Positions 8,617 to 18,649 of a stretch of DNA of 64,000 bases are shown piece after piece. A model generated the notes under the pieces. The model worked only from the letters and a program-made list of their open reading frames with translations, was not told where the DNA came from and did not search any database. Numbering within the stretch: the stretch's first letter is position 1; each line of letters opens with the position of its first letter. The stretch covers positions 1-64,000 of the forward strand of contig CALXAP010000008.1 of NCBI GenBank assembly GCA_944386325.1. The letters run 5' to 3'. The DNA comes from an uncultured Clostridia bacterium. Its GTDB lineage: Bacteria; Bacillota; Clostridia; TANB77; CAG-508. A program made the translations under genes and the position numbers.

Positions 8617-9963
8617 CTATTTTTTAGTAAACTCTTTTGCTATAAATGATGTGTCATAATCTCCTGAAATAAATTTTTTATTATTTAAGATTTTTATTAA
8701 ATAATCAATATTAGTTGTAATACCCTCAATATTAAATTCATTAAGAGCTCTTTTCATTTTTGCAATAGCTTCATTTCTATTTTCTGCATGAACAATTAAT
8801 TTTGCTATCATTGAATCATAATTAGGTGGTATAACATAACCTTCATATACACTAGTATCAACTCTAACTCCATTTCCACCAGGTAAATTTAACTTATGGA
8901 TTTTACCTGGGCATGGCATAAAATTCTTATCTGGATTTTCTGCATTTACCCTACATTCAATACTGTGCCCCTTTGGATGAATATCTTCTTGCTTTAATCC
9001 TAATTTTTCACCTGCAGCAATTTTTATCTGATATTTAACTATATCTATATCTGTCATCATTTCAGTTACAGGATGTTCAACCTGTATTCTAGTATTCATC
9101 TCCATAAAATAAAAATTTTTATGTTTGTCAACTAAAAATTCAATTGTACCTGCATTAGTATAATTTACTGTTTTTGCAACTTTTATTGCCGCTTCTCCCA
9201 TTTTCTTTCTTAGTTCATCATTTAATACAGTAGATGGACTTTCTTCTAAGATCTTTTGATTTCTTCTTTGAATTGTACAATCTCTTTCACCAAGATATAC
9301 TACATTTCCATGCTCATCTGCAAGTATTTGTATCTCAACATGTCTTGGATTTTCAACAAATTTTTCTATATATATTTCTTCATCATTAAAAGAAACTTTT
9401 GCCTCTTTTTTTACAATATTATATGCTTCTTCTAAATCTTCTTCTTTATTAACTAATCTTATACCCTTTCCGCCTCCACCATTAGCTGCTTTAATCATTA
9501 TTGGATAACCTATTTTACTTGCTACTTCTTTTGCACTTTCATAATCTTTTATAATACCGTCAGAACCTGGTATTACAGGTACTCCCGATTTTTTCATCAT
9601 TTCTTTTGCATTAGATTTATTTCCCATTAAATCAATTACATTATAATTTGGTCCTATAAATTTTATATTACATTCCTCACACATTTTTGCAAATTTAGAA
9701 TTTTCAGATAAAAAACCAAATCCAGGATGTATTGCTGTAGAATTTGTTAAACATGCTGCTTCTAATATATTTTTTACATTTAAATAGCTCTTATTTGAAC
9801 TTGCAGGTCCTATACATACAGCTTCATCTGCAAGTTTAACATGTAATGAATCTTTGTCAATATCTGAATATATTGCAACAGTTTTAATATTCATTTCCCT
9901 ACAAGCTCTTATTATTCTTAATGCAATTTCTCCTCTATTTGCTATTAATATTTTATTAAACAT
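8617..9963 (-). CDS. accC: acetyl-CoA carboxylase biotin carboxylase subunit
   Basis: ATP-dependent carboxylation of the biotin on AccB. The 448 residues have the N-terminal NRGEIALRIIRACREM, the ATP-grasp glycine loop AANGGGGKGIRLV, the metal and bicarbonate site region FMEMNTRIQVEHPVTEM, and the closing VRVDTSVYEGYVIPPNYDSMIAKL. All match biotin carboxylase. It lies between fabZ and accD. Confidence 0.95.
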   Translation of the reverse strand: MFNKILIANRGEIALRIIRACREMNIKTVAIYSDIDKDSLHVKLADEAVCIGPASSNKSYLNVKNILEAACLTNSTAIHPGFGFLSENSKFAKMCEECNIKFIGPNYNVIDLMGNKSNAKEMMKKSGVPVIPGSDGIIKDYESAKEVASKIGYPIMIKAANGGGGKGIRLVNKEEDLEEAYNIVKKEAKVSFNDEEIYIEKFVENPRHVEIQILADEHGNVVYLGERDCTIQRRNQKILEESPSTVLNDELRKKMGEAAIKVAKTVNYTNAGTIEFLVDKHKNFYFMEMNTRIQVEHPVTEMMTDIDIVKYQIKIAAGEKLGLKQEDIHPKGHSIECRVNAENPDKNFMPCPGKIHKLNLPGGNGVRVDTSVYEGYVIPPNYDSMIAKLIVHAENRNEAIAKMKRALNEFNIEGITTNIDYLIKILNNKKFISGDYDTSFIAKEFTKK

Positions 9964-9984
9964 ATTTTTATACTCCTCTTATTG

Positions 9985-10404
9985 TTATTTTATTGCAAAA
10001 GTAAGTTCACCCTTTACTGCTATTTCTCCATTTACTGTAGCTATTGCACTACCTATTCCAATAGGGCCTTTTCTTTTAATTATGTTTACTTCCAATTTTA
10101 ATACATCACCTGGTATAACTTGCCTTTTAAAACGCAATTTATCAACACCACCAAATAAAGCAATTTTACCTTTATATTCTGGTAATGATAATATAGCAAT
10201 TGCACCAGTTTGAGCTAATGCCTCTATTATTAATACACCTGGCATAATTGGCTCACCTGGGAAATGTCCTTGGAAAAAACTTTCATTCATACTTACATTT
10301 TTATATGCAACAGCACTTTCACCTGGCACCACACTTTCCACTCTATCAACTAATAAAAATGGATATCTATGTGGCAAAATCTCCATTATTTCTTTTATAT
10401 TCAT
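9985..10404 (-). CDS. fabZ: 3-hydroxyacyl-ACP dehydratase FabZ
   Basis: Dehydrates beta-hydroxyacyl-ACP in elongation. The 139-residue hot-dog fold begins with [14 protein letters not shown] and has the catalytic His in [13 protein letters not shown] and the Glu in IEALAQ. The length is normal. It sits between accB and accC, as in other Firmicute fab operons. Confidence 0.94.
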   Translation of the reverse strand: MNIKEIMEILPHRYPFLLVDRVESVVPGESAVAYKNVSMNESFFQGHFPGEPIMPGVLIIEALAQTGAIAILSLPEYKGKIALFGGVDKLRFKRQVIPGDVLKLEVNIIKRKGPIGIGSAIATVNGEIAVKGELTFAIK

Positions 10405-10415
10405 AATTCCTCCAT

Positions 10416-10865
10416 TTATTTTATAACAAATAATTTTTTACCGTAATCTACCATTTCTTCATCTTTAACTAATATTTCAACAATTTCTCCATCTTCTTCT
10501 GCCTCTATTTCATTCATTAATTTCATTGCTTCTATTATACAAAGTTTATCACCTTTTTTTACTTTTGAGCCTACCTCAACAAAAGGTTTAGCATCTGGTG
10601 AAGGCTTTGAATAAAATGTACCTACCATTGGAGAAGTAATATATTTTTTATTTTCACTATCAATATTATTCTCTACTACTTCATTTTTTCCTTTTTCCTC
10701 TTGCACATCATCATCTGCTTCTACTACTCTATGTTTTTGTTTACAAGGTTTTACATTATCTTTTTCCATTTCAATTTTTGTTCCATCTGGGAATTCAATT
10801 TTTATTGAATTTAATTTAGAGTTTCCCATATCTTCCATTAATCTTTTTATTTCATTATATTCCAT
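10416..10865 (-). CDS. accB: biotin carboxyl carrier protein
   Basis: Carries CO2 on biotin between AccC and AccA/AccD. The 149 residues comprise an N-terminal helical part, a charged linker (about 40-75) and a C-terminal biotinyl domain with the biotin-accepting Lys in [16 protein letters not shown] chose the ATG at 10865, which follows AGAGGT and lies just after the fabF stop. An ATG six codons upstream overlaps fabF and lacks a ribosome site. Confidence 0.92.
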   Translation of the reverse strand: MEYNEIKRLMEDMGNSKLNSIKIEFPDGTKIEMEKDNVKPCKQKHRVVEADDDVQEEKGKNEVVENNIDSENKKYITSPMVGTFYSKPSPDAKPFVEVGSKVKKGDKLCIIEAMKLMNEIEAEEDGEIVEILVKDEEMVDYGKKLFVIK

Positions 10866-10867
10866 TT

Positions 10868-12112
10868 CTATACCTCTTTCCATGCCTTTAATATAATACT
10901 ACTATTATGTCCACCAAATCCCAAAGAATTAGACATTACATAATTTAATTCTTTTTCTCTACCTTTGTTTGGAACAATATCTAAATCACACTCTTCATCT
11001 TTAACTTTATATCCAACAGTTGGTGGTAAAAAAGAATCTTTTATTGCTTTTACACAACAAATTGCTTCAACCCCTCCTGCTGCTCCTAATAAGTGTCCTG
11101 TTGCTCCTTTTATAGATGACATAGCAAATTCATATGCATGCTCACCAAAAACACTTTTTACAGCTGCTGTTTCATATTTATCATTTAAGCATGTTGATGT
11201 TCCATGTGCATTAACATAGTCAACCATATCTGGTGAAATATTTGCATCATTTATTGCATTTTTCATTGCTCTTGCTCCACCTTCACCTTCTGGGGCTGGG
11301 GCTGTTATATGAAATGCATCAGATGCTGTTCCATATCCTACTACTTCAGCATATATTTTTGCACCTCTTTTTTTAGCATGTTCTAATTCTTCTAATAATA
11401 TTATTCCTGCTCCTTCTCCCATTACAAAACCATTTCTTTCTTTATCAAAAGGTATACTCGCTCTTTGTTTATCTTGTGTTGTTGATAAAGCTTTCATATT
11501 AGCAAAACCTGCTACACCTATAGGATTTATAGAAGCCTCTGTTCCACCTGCTAACATTAAATCTTGATATCCGTGTTTTATTATTCTATAGCTTTCTCCT
11601 ATTGCATGCGTACCACTTGCACATGCTGTAGTAATTGCAAAAGACTCTCCCTTAGCTTTAAATTCTATAGAAACATTTCCTGCTGCCATATTTAATATTG
11701 CCATTGGTATAAACATAGGAGATACTCTATCTGGACCTTTTTCATTTAATATTTTACATTGATTATCTATGGTTGTTAACCCACCGATTCCTGAACTTAT
11801 TGCAACACCAAATCTTGTGCTATCTATATTATTAATATCTAAATTAGCATCTTTTACAGCTTCTCTTGAAGCAATTAATGCAAATTGTGAATATCTATCT
11901 AATCTTTTTGCCTGTTTTTTCTCAAAATAATCTTCTGGATTATAATTTTTAACTTCACCTGCAAGCTTTACTTTAAAATTATCAGCATTAAATAAAGTTA
12001 TATTATCTATTCCGCTTTTACCTTCTTTTATTCCTTTCCAAAATTCTTCTACATTATTTCCAACAGGAGTTATAGCTCCCATTCCTGTAATAACAACTCT
12101 TCTCGTACTCAT
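10868..12112 (-). CDS. fabF: 3-oxoacyl-ACP synthase II FabF
   Basis: Condensing enzyme that extends acyl-ACP with malonyl-ACP. The 414 residues carry the Cys-His-His triad: Cys in [12 protein letters not shown], His in [12 protein letters not shown] and His in [14 protein letters not shown]. The N-terminus [15 protein letters not shown] is typical. Its stop almost touches the accB start, which points to translational coupling. Confidence 0.95.
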   Translation of the reverse strand: MSTRRVVITGMGAITPVGNNVEEFWKGIKEGKSGIDNITLFNADNFKVKLAGEVKNYNPEDYFEKKQAKRLDRYSQFALIASREAVKDANLDINNIDSTRFGVAISSGIGGLTTIDNQCKILNEKGPDRVSPMFIPMAILNMAAGNVSIEFKAKGESFAITTACASGTHAIGESYRIIKHGYQDLMLAGGTEASINPIGVAGFANMKALSTTQDKQRASIPFDKERNGFVMGEGAGIILLEELEHAKKRGAKIYAEVVGYGTASDAFHITAPAPEGEGGARAMKNAINDANISPDMVDYVNAHGTSTCLNDKYETAAVKSVFGEHAYEFAMSSIKGATGHLLGAAGGVEAICCVKAIKDSFLPPTVGYKVKDEECDLDIVPNKGREKELNYVMSNSLGFGGHNSSIILKAWKEV

Positions 12113-12127
12113 TTTTTCCTCCTTAAA

Positions 12128-12865
12128 TTACATGACCATTCCGCCATCTATATTTATAACTTGACCAGTTATATATGAATTTTTGTCTGATACTAAAAAC
12201 TCAACTAAATTTGCAATTTCTTGTGGTGTACCCATTCTTTTTAATGGTATTTGATTTAAAATATTTTCTTTAACATTGTCTGATAAAACATCTGTCATTT
12301 TTGTTTCTATAAAACCTGGTGCAATAGCATTTACTAATATATTTCTACTTGAAAGCTCTTTTGCAAGAGATTTTGTAAATCCAATTATTCCAGCTTTTGA
12401 GGCTGCATAATTACTTTGTCCTGCATTTCCAACAACCCCTACTACAGATGATACATTTATTATTTTTCCACTTCTTTTTTTCATCATGTATGGCACTACA
12501 TTTTTTGTCATATTAAATGTTCCAACTAAATTTATATCTATTACTTCTCTAAAATCTTCTTCTTTCATTCTCATTAATAATGTATCTTTTGTTATACCTG
12601 CGTTATTTATAAGAACATCAATACTTTCTAATTCTTTTATTGTTTCATCAACCATTTGCTTACATTCATCAAATTTAGAAACATCTGCTTTTATAAGTAA
12701 GCATTTTACATTATTTGATTCAATCTCTTTTTTTAAATCTAAGGTATCATCTTTCATATTCCTATAGTTTAAAACAATATTAAAACCTTGTTTTGCAAGT
12801 TCTAAAGCAATATATTTTCCAATACCGCTTGTTCCCCCTGTAATTAATGCATTTTTACTCATCAT
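12128..12865 (-). CDS. fabG: 3-oxoacyl-ACP reductase FabG
   Basis: NADPH-dependent ketoreductase of the elongation cycle. The 245-residue SDR has the cofactor loop TGGTSGIGKYIA, NNAG, the catalytic Ser in INVSSVVGVVGN, and Tyr-x3-Lys in NYAASKAG. Two adjacent ATG codons could start it behind AAGGAGG. Its first codons overlap the end of fabD by about 11 bases, so it depends on fabD being read through to its real end. Confidence 0.94.
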   Translation of the reverse strand: MMSKNALITGGTSGIGKYIALELAKQGFNIVLNYRNMKDDTLDLKKEIESNNVKCLLIKADVSKFDECKQMVDETIKELESIDVLINNAGITKDTLLMRMKEEDFREVIDINLVGTFNMTKNVVPYMMKKRSGKIINVSSVVGVVGNAGQSNYAASKAGIIGFTKSLAKELSSRNILVNAIAPGFIETKMTDVLSDNVKENILNQIPLKRMGTPQEIANLVEFLVSDKNSYITGQVINIDGGMVM

Positions 12866-13797
12866 TTTCCTCCTTTTTTAATATTTCTATAGTTTCTTTT
12901 AAACTTGAAACATCATTTATATTATAAACTTTTACATCTCTAGATATTTTCTTTACAAAACCAGATAATACTTTTCCTGGACCTATTTCAACAAATGTAT
13001 CAACACCATTTTCTATCATATAATCTATTGTTTCTTTAAATCTAACAGGACTTATTATATGTTTTGCTAATATATCTTTTATATCATCCTCTTTTTTATA
13101 TTCTCTTGCATCTATATTTTTAATTACTTTTATCTCATCATTATATTTTATATCTACATTTTCTAATTCTTTTCTCAATTTATCTGAAGCATCTTTTAAT
13201 TTAATAGTGTGGAATGGTCCACTAGTCTTTAATTCAATAGCCCTTTTTGCTCCTTTTTCTTTTAACAATTCCATTGCTTTTTCTACAGCTACTCTCTCAC
13301 CTGAAATTATTATTTGTTTTGGACAATTATAATTTGCAACACCTACAAATCCATTATTTACTTTTTTACACTCTTGCTCTACTTCTTCATATTCTAGTCC
13401 GCATGATTGCTGCCATTTTCCAATCACCTTTGCAATCTTGCATTAATTCTCCTCTTTTTCTTACTATTTTTATACCATCATCTAAATTTATAAATTTAGA
13501 ATATATTAAAGAGGTATATTCTCCTAAACTTAATCCTGCGGTATATTTTGCATTAATATTATTTTCTTCTAAAACTTTTAATATTCCTAAACTCATAAGC
13601 AATATTGTTATTTGTGTATTACTAGTTTTACACAATTTTTCCTCTGTTGAATCAAAAGTAAGTTTTGAAACATCAATATCTAAAATTTCATTTGCTTTAT
13701 TATATAACTGTTTTATTTCACTATAATTGTCATACAAATCTTTTCCCATTCCAACATATTGTGCTCCTTGACCAGGAAAAATAAATGCTAATTTCAT
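12855..13797 (-). CDS. fabD: malonyl-CoA:ACP transacylase FabD, split by a +1 frame break at a CGG codon
   Basis: Transfers malonyl from CoA to ACP and is normally essential. The first frame (13797 to 13402, 132 codons) has FPGQGAQYVGMG and the nucleophile Ser in AGLSLGEYTSL. It then meets CGG and stops three codons later. The other frame continues from 13400 with GLEYEEVEQEC, SGPFHT (catalytic His) and VEIGPGKVLSGF. Dropping one base (13401, the C of CGG) gives ...MAAIM-GLEYEEV..., exactly the family pattern AAI-x-GL, and a 313-residue protein of normal length. It is either programmed frameshifting or an error; decay is unlikely because both halves and the operon are well preserved. Confidence 0.88.
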
Positions 13798-13818
13798 AAA
13801 TAATTCTTCCTTTCCAAA

Positions 13819-14748
13819 CTATATTTCTAAGAGAATACTTCCCCAATTAAGTCCTCCACCATATCCTATTAGAACAATTTTATCATTTTCTTTTAATATA
13901 TTTTCATCAAACATTTGAGTTAATGCTATAGGTATACTTGCACAAAATGTATTTCCTACATTTTGCAAATTAGAATACATTTTACTTTTCTCTATTTTTA
14001 ATTCACTTGCCATTTTATTTAATATTCTAGCATTAGATTGATGTGGAACTATATAATCTATATTTTCTATACTTTTATTTTCTCTTTGTAATAATTCATT
14101 TATATTTTGCACTGTTTTTGTTATAGCAAATTTATATATTTTTTTACCATCCATATATAGTTTTTCATTAGATGTAACTTTTAAAATTTCACTTTCTGTT
14201 GGATCACTACAAATATTAGATTTATATAATTTTTCGTTTTTGCTTTTCTCTATTAAAGTAGCACCTGCACCATCACCAAGTAAAATTGCTGTATTTATAT
14301 CATCTTCATTTATAAATTTACTTATTGTTTCTACTCCAATTACCAATGCATTATCAATTTTGCCTAATGCAATATAATTTCTTGCAATATCAAAAGCATT
14401 TATGTATCCATTACATCCACCTAAAACATCTAAACACATACATTTTTGAATATTAAAATATTTTTGAACATAAAAAGAAATCCCAGGCATAAAGTTTTGT
14501 GTTGAAGTTGTAGCTACTATTATGGCTTGTATATTATTTACATCTACATCATATTTTTCTATCATATCATTAGTCGCATTAATTGCTAAATCTATAATAC
14601 TTTCATCTTCTATTTTATATCTCCACAAAATACCTGTTCTTTTATATATCCATTCATCATCTAAATTGAATTTTTTATTAAAATATTCATTACCTATTTT
14701 TATTTTTGGTAAATACATTCCATTTGCTACAATTTTTATAGAGTTCAT
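13819..14748 (-). CDS. fabH: 3-oxoacyl-ACP synthase III FabH
   Basis: Starts fatty acid synthesis by condensing acyl-CoA with malonyl-ACP. With the ATG at 14748 (AAAGGAG seven bases before) the protein has 309 residues and the catalytic Cys falls at 112 (LGGCNGY), as in well-studied FabH. The His is in DYIVPHQSNARI and the Asn in NVGNTFCASIP. First gene of the fab operon. Its leader holds a candidate operator (14797-14820). No acpP or plsX gene is seen with it. Confidence 0.93.
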   Translation of the reverse strand: MNSIKIVANGMYLPKIKIGNEYFNKKFNLDDEWIYKRTGILWRYKIEDESIIDLAINATNDMIEKYDVDVNNIQAIIVATTSTQNFMPGISFYVQKYFNIQKCMCLDVLGGCNGYINAFDIARNYIALGKIDNALVIGVETISKFINEDDINTAILLGDGAGATLIEKSKNEKLYKSNICSDPTESEILKVTSNEKLYMDGKKIYKFAITKTVQNINELLQRENKSIENIDYIVPHQSNARILNKMASELKIEKSKMYSNLQNVGNTFCASIPIALTQMFDENILKENDKIVLIGYGGGLNWGSILLEI

Positions 14749-14796
14749 ATATTCTCCTTTGTTATCAAATTTTATTATATTTAAATAAATTTTTCT

Positions 14797-14820
14797 ATTA
14801 GTCCGACCAGTCAGATTTAT
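14797..14820 (-). promoter_or_regulatory. candidate operator in the fab leader
   Basis: Minus strand: AATCTGACTGGTCGGACTAA, an imperfect inverted repeat with the GAC/GTC half-sites typical of TetR-family operators, standing out by its GC content. It lies between the likely promoter and fabH. The regulator is unknown. Confidence 0.4.
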
Positions 14821-14858
14821 ATATTTGTTTTTATAAATTTTTTGCCTCACAATTTCAT

Positions 14859-14887
14859 ATTTTAATATTAATTTATAAATTTTTCAA
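14859..14887 (-). promoter_or_regulatory. likely promoter of the fab operon
   Basis: TTGAAA, 17 bases, TAAAAT on the minus strand, leaving a leader of roughly 100 bases before fabH. Confidence 0.5.
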
Positions 14888-14934
14888 CTAAAGTTAAAAA
14901 TTTTTCAGGGAAAAAAAGTGCTACTTCGTTACAA

Positions 14935-15000
14935 TTCACGGCTAAAATTATATATTCAATTTTTTGAGAAATAACTTTTTTTCTATATTACATTTATAAT
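14935..15000 (+). repeat. R1/R2 boundary fragment
   Basis: GTTACAATTCACGGCTA, the outer end of R1, runs into TATTCAATTTTTTGAGAAATA, the start of R2. Otherwise 14890-15050 shows nothing. Confidence 0.45.
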
Positions 15001-15054
15001 AATATTTATTAAATTTTGAATATGCTTGGAAATGTTTTTATATACACAAAAAAT

Positions 15055-15092
15055 AAGAAAATAAATTTTTTATCTATTTTCTTATTTTTTGT
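15055..15092. terminator. terminator of the 15.2 kb surface protein
   Basis: AAAATAAGAAAATA / TATTTTCTTATTTT hairpin. Nearly the same sequence follows the paralogue at 41.6 kb. Confidence 0.75.
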
Positions 15093-15151
15093 TTTATTAT
15101 TATTAATTTTATAATGTTTATTTAATAATCTCATGTGCTACTATCTATCAA

Positions 15152-16624
15152 TTATTCTGCAGTTTCATCTGGATTATAATCCCAAACTATATTTGCATAA
15201 AACCACCAACCTTTCCAATCAGAGCTCCAATTTTTCGATTCTTCTTCAGAACATTCAAAATATATTGTTTGTTCATTATTCTCGCCCCATTCAGCAAAAA
15301 CACTATCCCCTATATACTCCACACTTTCTGGTATTATAATTTTTGTTATATTTTCACATCCTGTAAATGCATAATCATCTATTCTCGTTACACTTTCTGG
15401 TATTTCTATACTTGTTAGAGATTCACAACCTCTGAAAGTTTCATAACCTATACTCGTTATACTTGATGGTAGCTTTATACTTGTTATACCAGTGCCAGAT
15501 AACGCACTATCACCTATACTAGTTACACTGTCTGGTATTTCTATACTTGTTAGCAACTCGCAGGATTTAAATGCACTACTACCTATATTTGTTACGCTTG
15601 ATGGTATCTCTATATTTGTTATTGCTGATTTATAGAATGCATTATTAGATATACTTGTTATACTATCTGGTATCTCTACATTTTTTAATGCATAGCAATA
15701 TGCAAATGCATAATTACCTATACTTGTTACACTTGATGGTATCTTTATATTTGTTATACCAGTCCTATAGAATGCATAATCACCTATTTCTGTTACATTT
15801 TCTGGTATTTCTATATTTTTAATATTAGTACCATAAAATGTATAATCACCAATACTTGTTATACCTGCTGGTATTTCTATATTTTCTATATCTGCACAAC
15901 TAAATGCACTATCTGCTATATTTGTTAAATTTTTTGATAAAATTATTTCTACTGGTTGATTTAGAACACTACTATTTCCCATCACTATTTTTTCATTTCT
16001 ATTAATTTTTTCTACAGTATTAGGGTATATCACTTTTTTTATACTTGGAAACGAACTACCAGGCTGCTTACTTCCTCCTCCATAACCCATTATTGATAAA
16101 TCTACTTCTGTAATCTTATATATTTCTCCATTCTCTGTTACATTTGCATTTTTATCTAATTCTACCTCATATGGTATTACTAATACATCTGTTATTCCTT
16201 CATGTTTTATTTTATAATACCATTCATTATAACTTATCTCTTGTTTTTCTATATACTCTGGCTTTATTCCTGTTATTTTTGCTGTTTTTGTTGGTAAGTT
16301 TTGCATATATGGGCTTGCAACTGAGCCATCATTTATTATTTCATATTCAAATAAATTTGCTGGTGCTATGTTGTCTTCTGCTCCTTCTTCTTCATATACT
16401 GGTTCTAAATCTATTTCTTGTTTATTATAATCATTTATGTCATCTATTATATCTTGCTGTTTTTTATCTGCATTTTCATATTCATTCATTGCAATCTGTG
16501 TTTTATCTATTAGCCCTCCTCCTGTTATGTAGCTTATTGTTATTCCTGCTAGTATTAATAATAGTATTATTGTAATTACTAGTACTACTAATGTTATTCC
16601 CTTTTCCTTTGTATTTTTATACAT
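15152..16624 (-). CDS. prepilin-like protein with BspA-type leucine-rich repeats
   Basis: Predicted surface protein of 490 residues. Residues 1-35 are a type IV prepilin-like leader (KEKGITLVVLVITIILLLILAGI) with KG as the likely cleavage point. The usual Glu at +5 is absent. A helical stalk follows (IDKTQIAMNEYENADKKQQ). From about 200 there are around ten LRR_5 repeats of about 23 residues (SIGDYAFYGT..., ...IEIPSSVTSIG). A close paralogue lies at 41.6 kb. Function unknown: adhesion or a pseudopilin-displayed LRR are reasonable inferences. ATG behind AAGGAGAG. Confidence 0.75.
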   Translation of the reverse strand: MYKNTKEKGITLVVLVITIILLLILAGITISYITGGGLIDKTQIAMNEYENADKKQQDIIDDINDYNKQEIDLEPVYEEEGAEDNIAPANLFEYEIINDGSVASPYMQNLPTKTAKITGIKPEYIEKQEISYNEWYYKIKHEGITDVLVIPYEVELDKNANVTENGEIYKITEVDLSIMGYGGGSKQPGSSFPSIKKVIYPNTVEKINRNEKIVMGNSSVLNQPVEIILSKNLTNIADSAFSCADIENIEIPAGITSIGDYTFYGTNIKNIEIPENVTEIGDYAFYRTGITNIKIPSSVTSIGNYAFAYCYALKNVEIPDSITSISNNAFYKSAITNIEIPSSVTNIGSSAFKSCELLTSIEIPDSVTSIGDSALSGTGITSIKLPSSITSIGYETFRGCESLTSIEIPESVTRIDDYAFTGCENITKIIIPESVEYIGDSVFAEWGENNEQTIYFECSEEESKNWSSDWKGWWFYANIVWDYNPDETAE

Positions 16625-16717
16625 TTTTCCACTCTCCTTTTTATAATTTATACAAATTATATCCCACTTTGTTAATTTTTATAACAGTTACCAACCATTT
16701 ATTTTAGCAATGCAAAA

Positions 16718-16798
16718 TCATGCTAATATTAGTAGCACTATTTGGGTTATAACTAATGCAATTAAAGTTATACCTTTATTTTGTATATTGTTTTTCAT
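16718..16798 (-). pseudogene. truncated prepilin-like gene (26 codons)
   Basis: AAAGGAG and an ATG at 16798 lead into MKNNIQNKGITLIALVITQI and five more hydrophobic residues, then TGA. It is the leader of a prepilin-like protein without any body. The ribosome site is still perfect, so a tiny membrane peptide may be made. From about 16805 to 17230 I see only AT-rich sequence. Confidence 0.55.
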
Positions 16799-17237
16799 AA
16801 CTTCAACTCCTTTTTTTATATTTTTAATTTTAGTATTTCGTTAAAACAGTTAATTCTACAATAATTATAGATTATTAAATAATTAATTTATTTGTAAAAT
16901 ATTACAATATATTACTTATTTGTGCATATATTAAAATTTTAATATTTTACATTATTTTTACTATTTTTTTATCATATAATATACAAATAATACACATAAA
17001 ATATACAATAAAAAAAGGATATCCTTAACCAATATTTTACTATATTTAATAATAAAATATTTTTATAGATATCTCTTATTTAGCACTCTTTCATTCATTA
17101 TTAACATATCTAAACACCTCTTTCTCATTTGTTATTATTCGACAATATTATAACAATAAGTTTTTAAAAAATCAATATTTCATCATTGTTTTTTTTAATG
17201 TATTTATTATACAATATACATTTTTTATTATTCAGGC

Positions 17238-17288
17238 ATAAAAATAACCCAAATCATTAAACTTTTTTATTTAATAATTTGGGTTATT
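17238..17288. terminator. terminator of the AAA ATPase gene
   Basis: AATAACCCAAATCATTAAA pairs with TTTAATAATTTGGGTTATTT. Strong stem, usable in both directions. Confidence 0.8.
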
Positions 17289-17310
17289 TCGTTTTTTTAA
17301 CATTTTTTAT

Positions 17311-18513
17311 TTAAAAATCATCATTCATAAAAAAATCAAAAGCATTTACATGTTTTATCCCATTTCTAGATAGATTACTTTCATCTAAAGATATTACATA
17401 CTTAGGATAATTATCTAAAATCCCATTATATGCTCCAAATTCTCTTTCTATAGTATCCTCATTTGATAAATATAAACATACTTGAATATATTTAAATTCT
17501 TTATCTTTTTGTGCTACAAAATCAACTTCTCCATTTTTTGTCTTACCAATATATACATCATACCCCTTGCTTATTAATTCATTATAAACAATATTCTCCA
17601 TGCAGATGGAGTAGTTAATTTTTTTACTGTTTGTTTTTATTTTTTTTACTCCTAAATCTGAAGCATAATATTTATTCAATGTTTTTAACACACCTTTTCC
17701 TGTTATATCATATCTATATACTTTATTCATTATAAATGTTGAGCAAAGTGCATCTACATAGTTATATAATGTTTCTGCTGATACTTCTCTATATTCATTT
17801 TTTAAATAATTTAAAACATTAGTAGCAGAAAACTCTCTTCCTTCAATTTCTAAAATATATTGCAAAATCTTATTAAACAGTGTTATGTCCTTTACTCCTA
17901 ATCTCTCAACAACATCTTTTAATAAAATAGAATCATATACATCTGATATGTAATTTAATTTTGTAGAATTTTCTTTAAAAGAAAATCTTTGAGGTAAACT
18001 ACCCCATTCAAATATATCATATAATAAATCTTTATAAGTTTCTTTCTTAGTTTTTGTTATATCTACAGATTCTTTAAATGTTAATGGATTAACTTTAAAA
18101 CTCACATATCTTCCTGTTATATCAGTTGATAATTCCATAAATGTCATTTTACTATTAGAACCTGTTATAAATATACTACATTTATCCATTATTCTAATAG
18201 AATTTACTCCTTTTTCAAAATCTTCAACCTTTTGTACCTCATCTAAAAATATATAATATATTTTTTCATCTTTAATTTTTGTTTTTATATAATCATATAA
18301 ATCCTTAGCATTTTTTATAAAACTATAATCTAATGATTCAAAATTTATATATATAATGTGTTTATTATCTACTTGTTTTGCTTTTAGCTCATCTATTATT
18401 TGTGTTAATATTACTGATTTTCCAGCTCTTCTTAATCCATATATTATTTTTATTAGAGATGTTTCATTATAAAAATCTCTAATTTTATTTAAGTATTTTT
18501 CTCTTTTTAACAC
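17311..18513 (-). CDS. AAA_14/DUF4143-type ATPase
   Basis: 400-residue P-loop ATPase of the family common in anaerobes, with no settled function. Walker A is in GLRRAGKSVILTQI, Walker B in YYIFLDEVQKV, and sensor-like FITGSNSK follows. The C-terminal DUF4143 part carries a nuclease-like fold hint (GEVDFVAQKDKEFKYIQV), as in these proteins. I chose the GTG at 18513, which has TAGAGGTGA upstream, over a more distal ATG. It stands alone with its own terminator. Confidence 0.78.
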   Translation of the reverse strand: MLKREKYLNKIRDFYNETSLIKIIYGLRRAGKSVILTQIIDELKAKQVDNKHIIYINFESLDYSFIKNAKDLYDYIKTKIKDEKIYYIFLDEVQKVEDFEKGVNSIRIMDKCSIFITGSNSKMTFMELSTDITGRYVSFKVNPLTFKESVDITKTKKETYKDLLYDIFEWGSLPQRFSFKENSTKLNYISDVYDSILLKDVVERLGVKDITLFNKILQYILEIEGREFSATNVLNYLKNEYREVSAETLYNYVDALCSTFIMNKVYRYDITGKGVLKTLNKYYASDLGVKKIKTNSKKINYSICMENIVYNELISKGYDVYIGKTKNGEVDFVAQKDKEFKYIQVCLYLSNEDTIEREFGAYNGILDNYPKYVISLDESNLSRNGIKHVNAFDFFMNDDF

Positions 18514-18596
18514 TTTATTCACCTCTAAATATAATATAACACATATATAAATTTTATGCAAAATTTTTTCGATACAGAGAAAAAACTTTATAGTTA

Positions 18597-18634
18597 TATA
18601 AATTTTTTCGATAAAGCGAAAAAATTTATATTTA
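18597..18634. terminator. hairpin after the AlbA_2 fragment
   Basis: TATAAATTTTTTCG and CGAAAAAATTTATA are perfect inverses with a six-base loop. Confidence 0.6.
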
Positions 18635-18649
18635 TTTTTTTCATTTTCT

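Noticed and set aside
13387-13430. fabD as a plain pseudogene
   Set aside because: Both halves are fully conserved with catalytic residues intact, and a single skipped base restores a normal enzyme in an intact operon.
16144-16575. Leu-rich plus-strand ORF opposite the LRR gene
   Set aside because: Shadow of the minus-strand coding sequence with extreme Leu content and no start signals; the same is true opposite the 41.6 kb paralogue.
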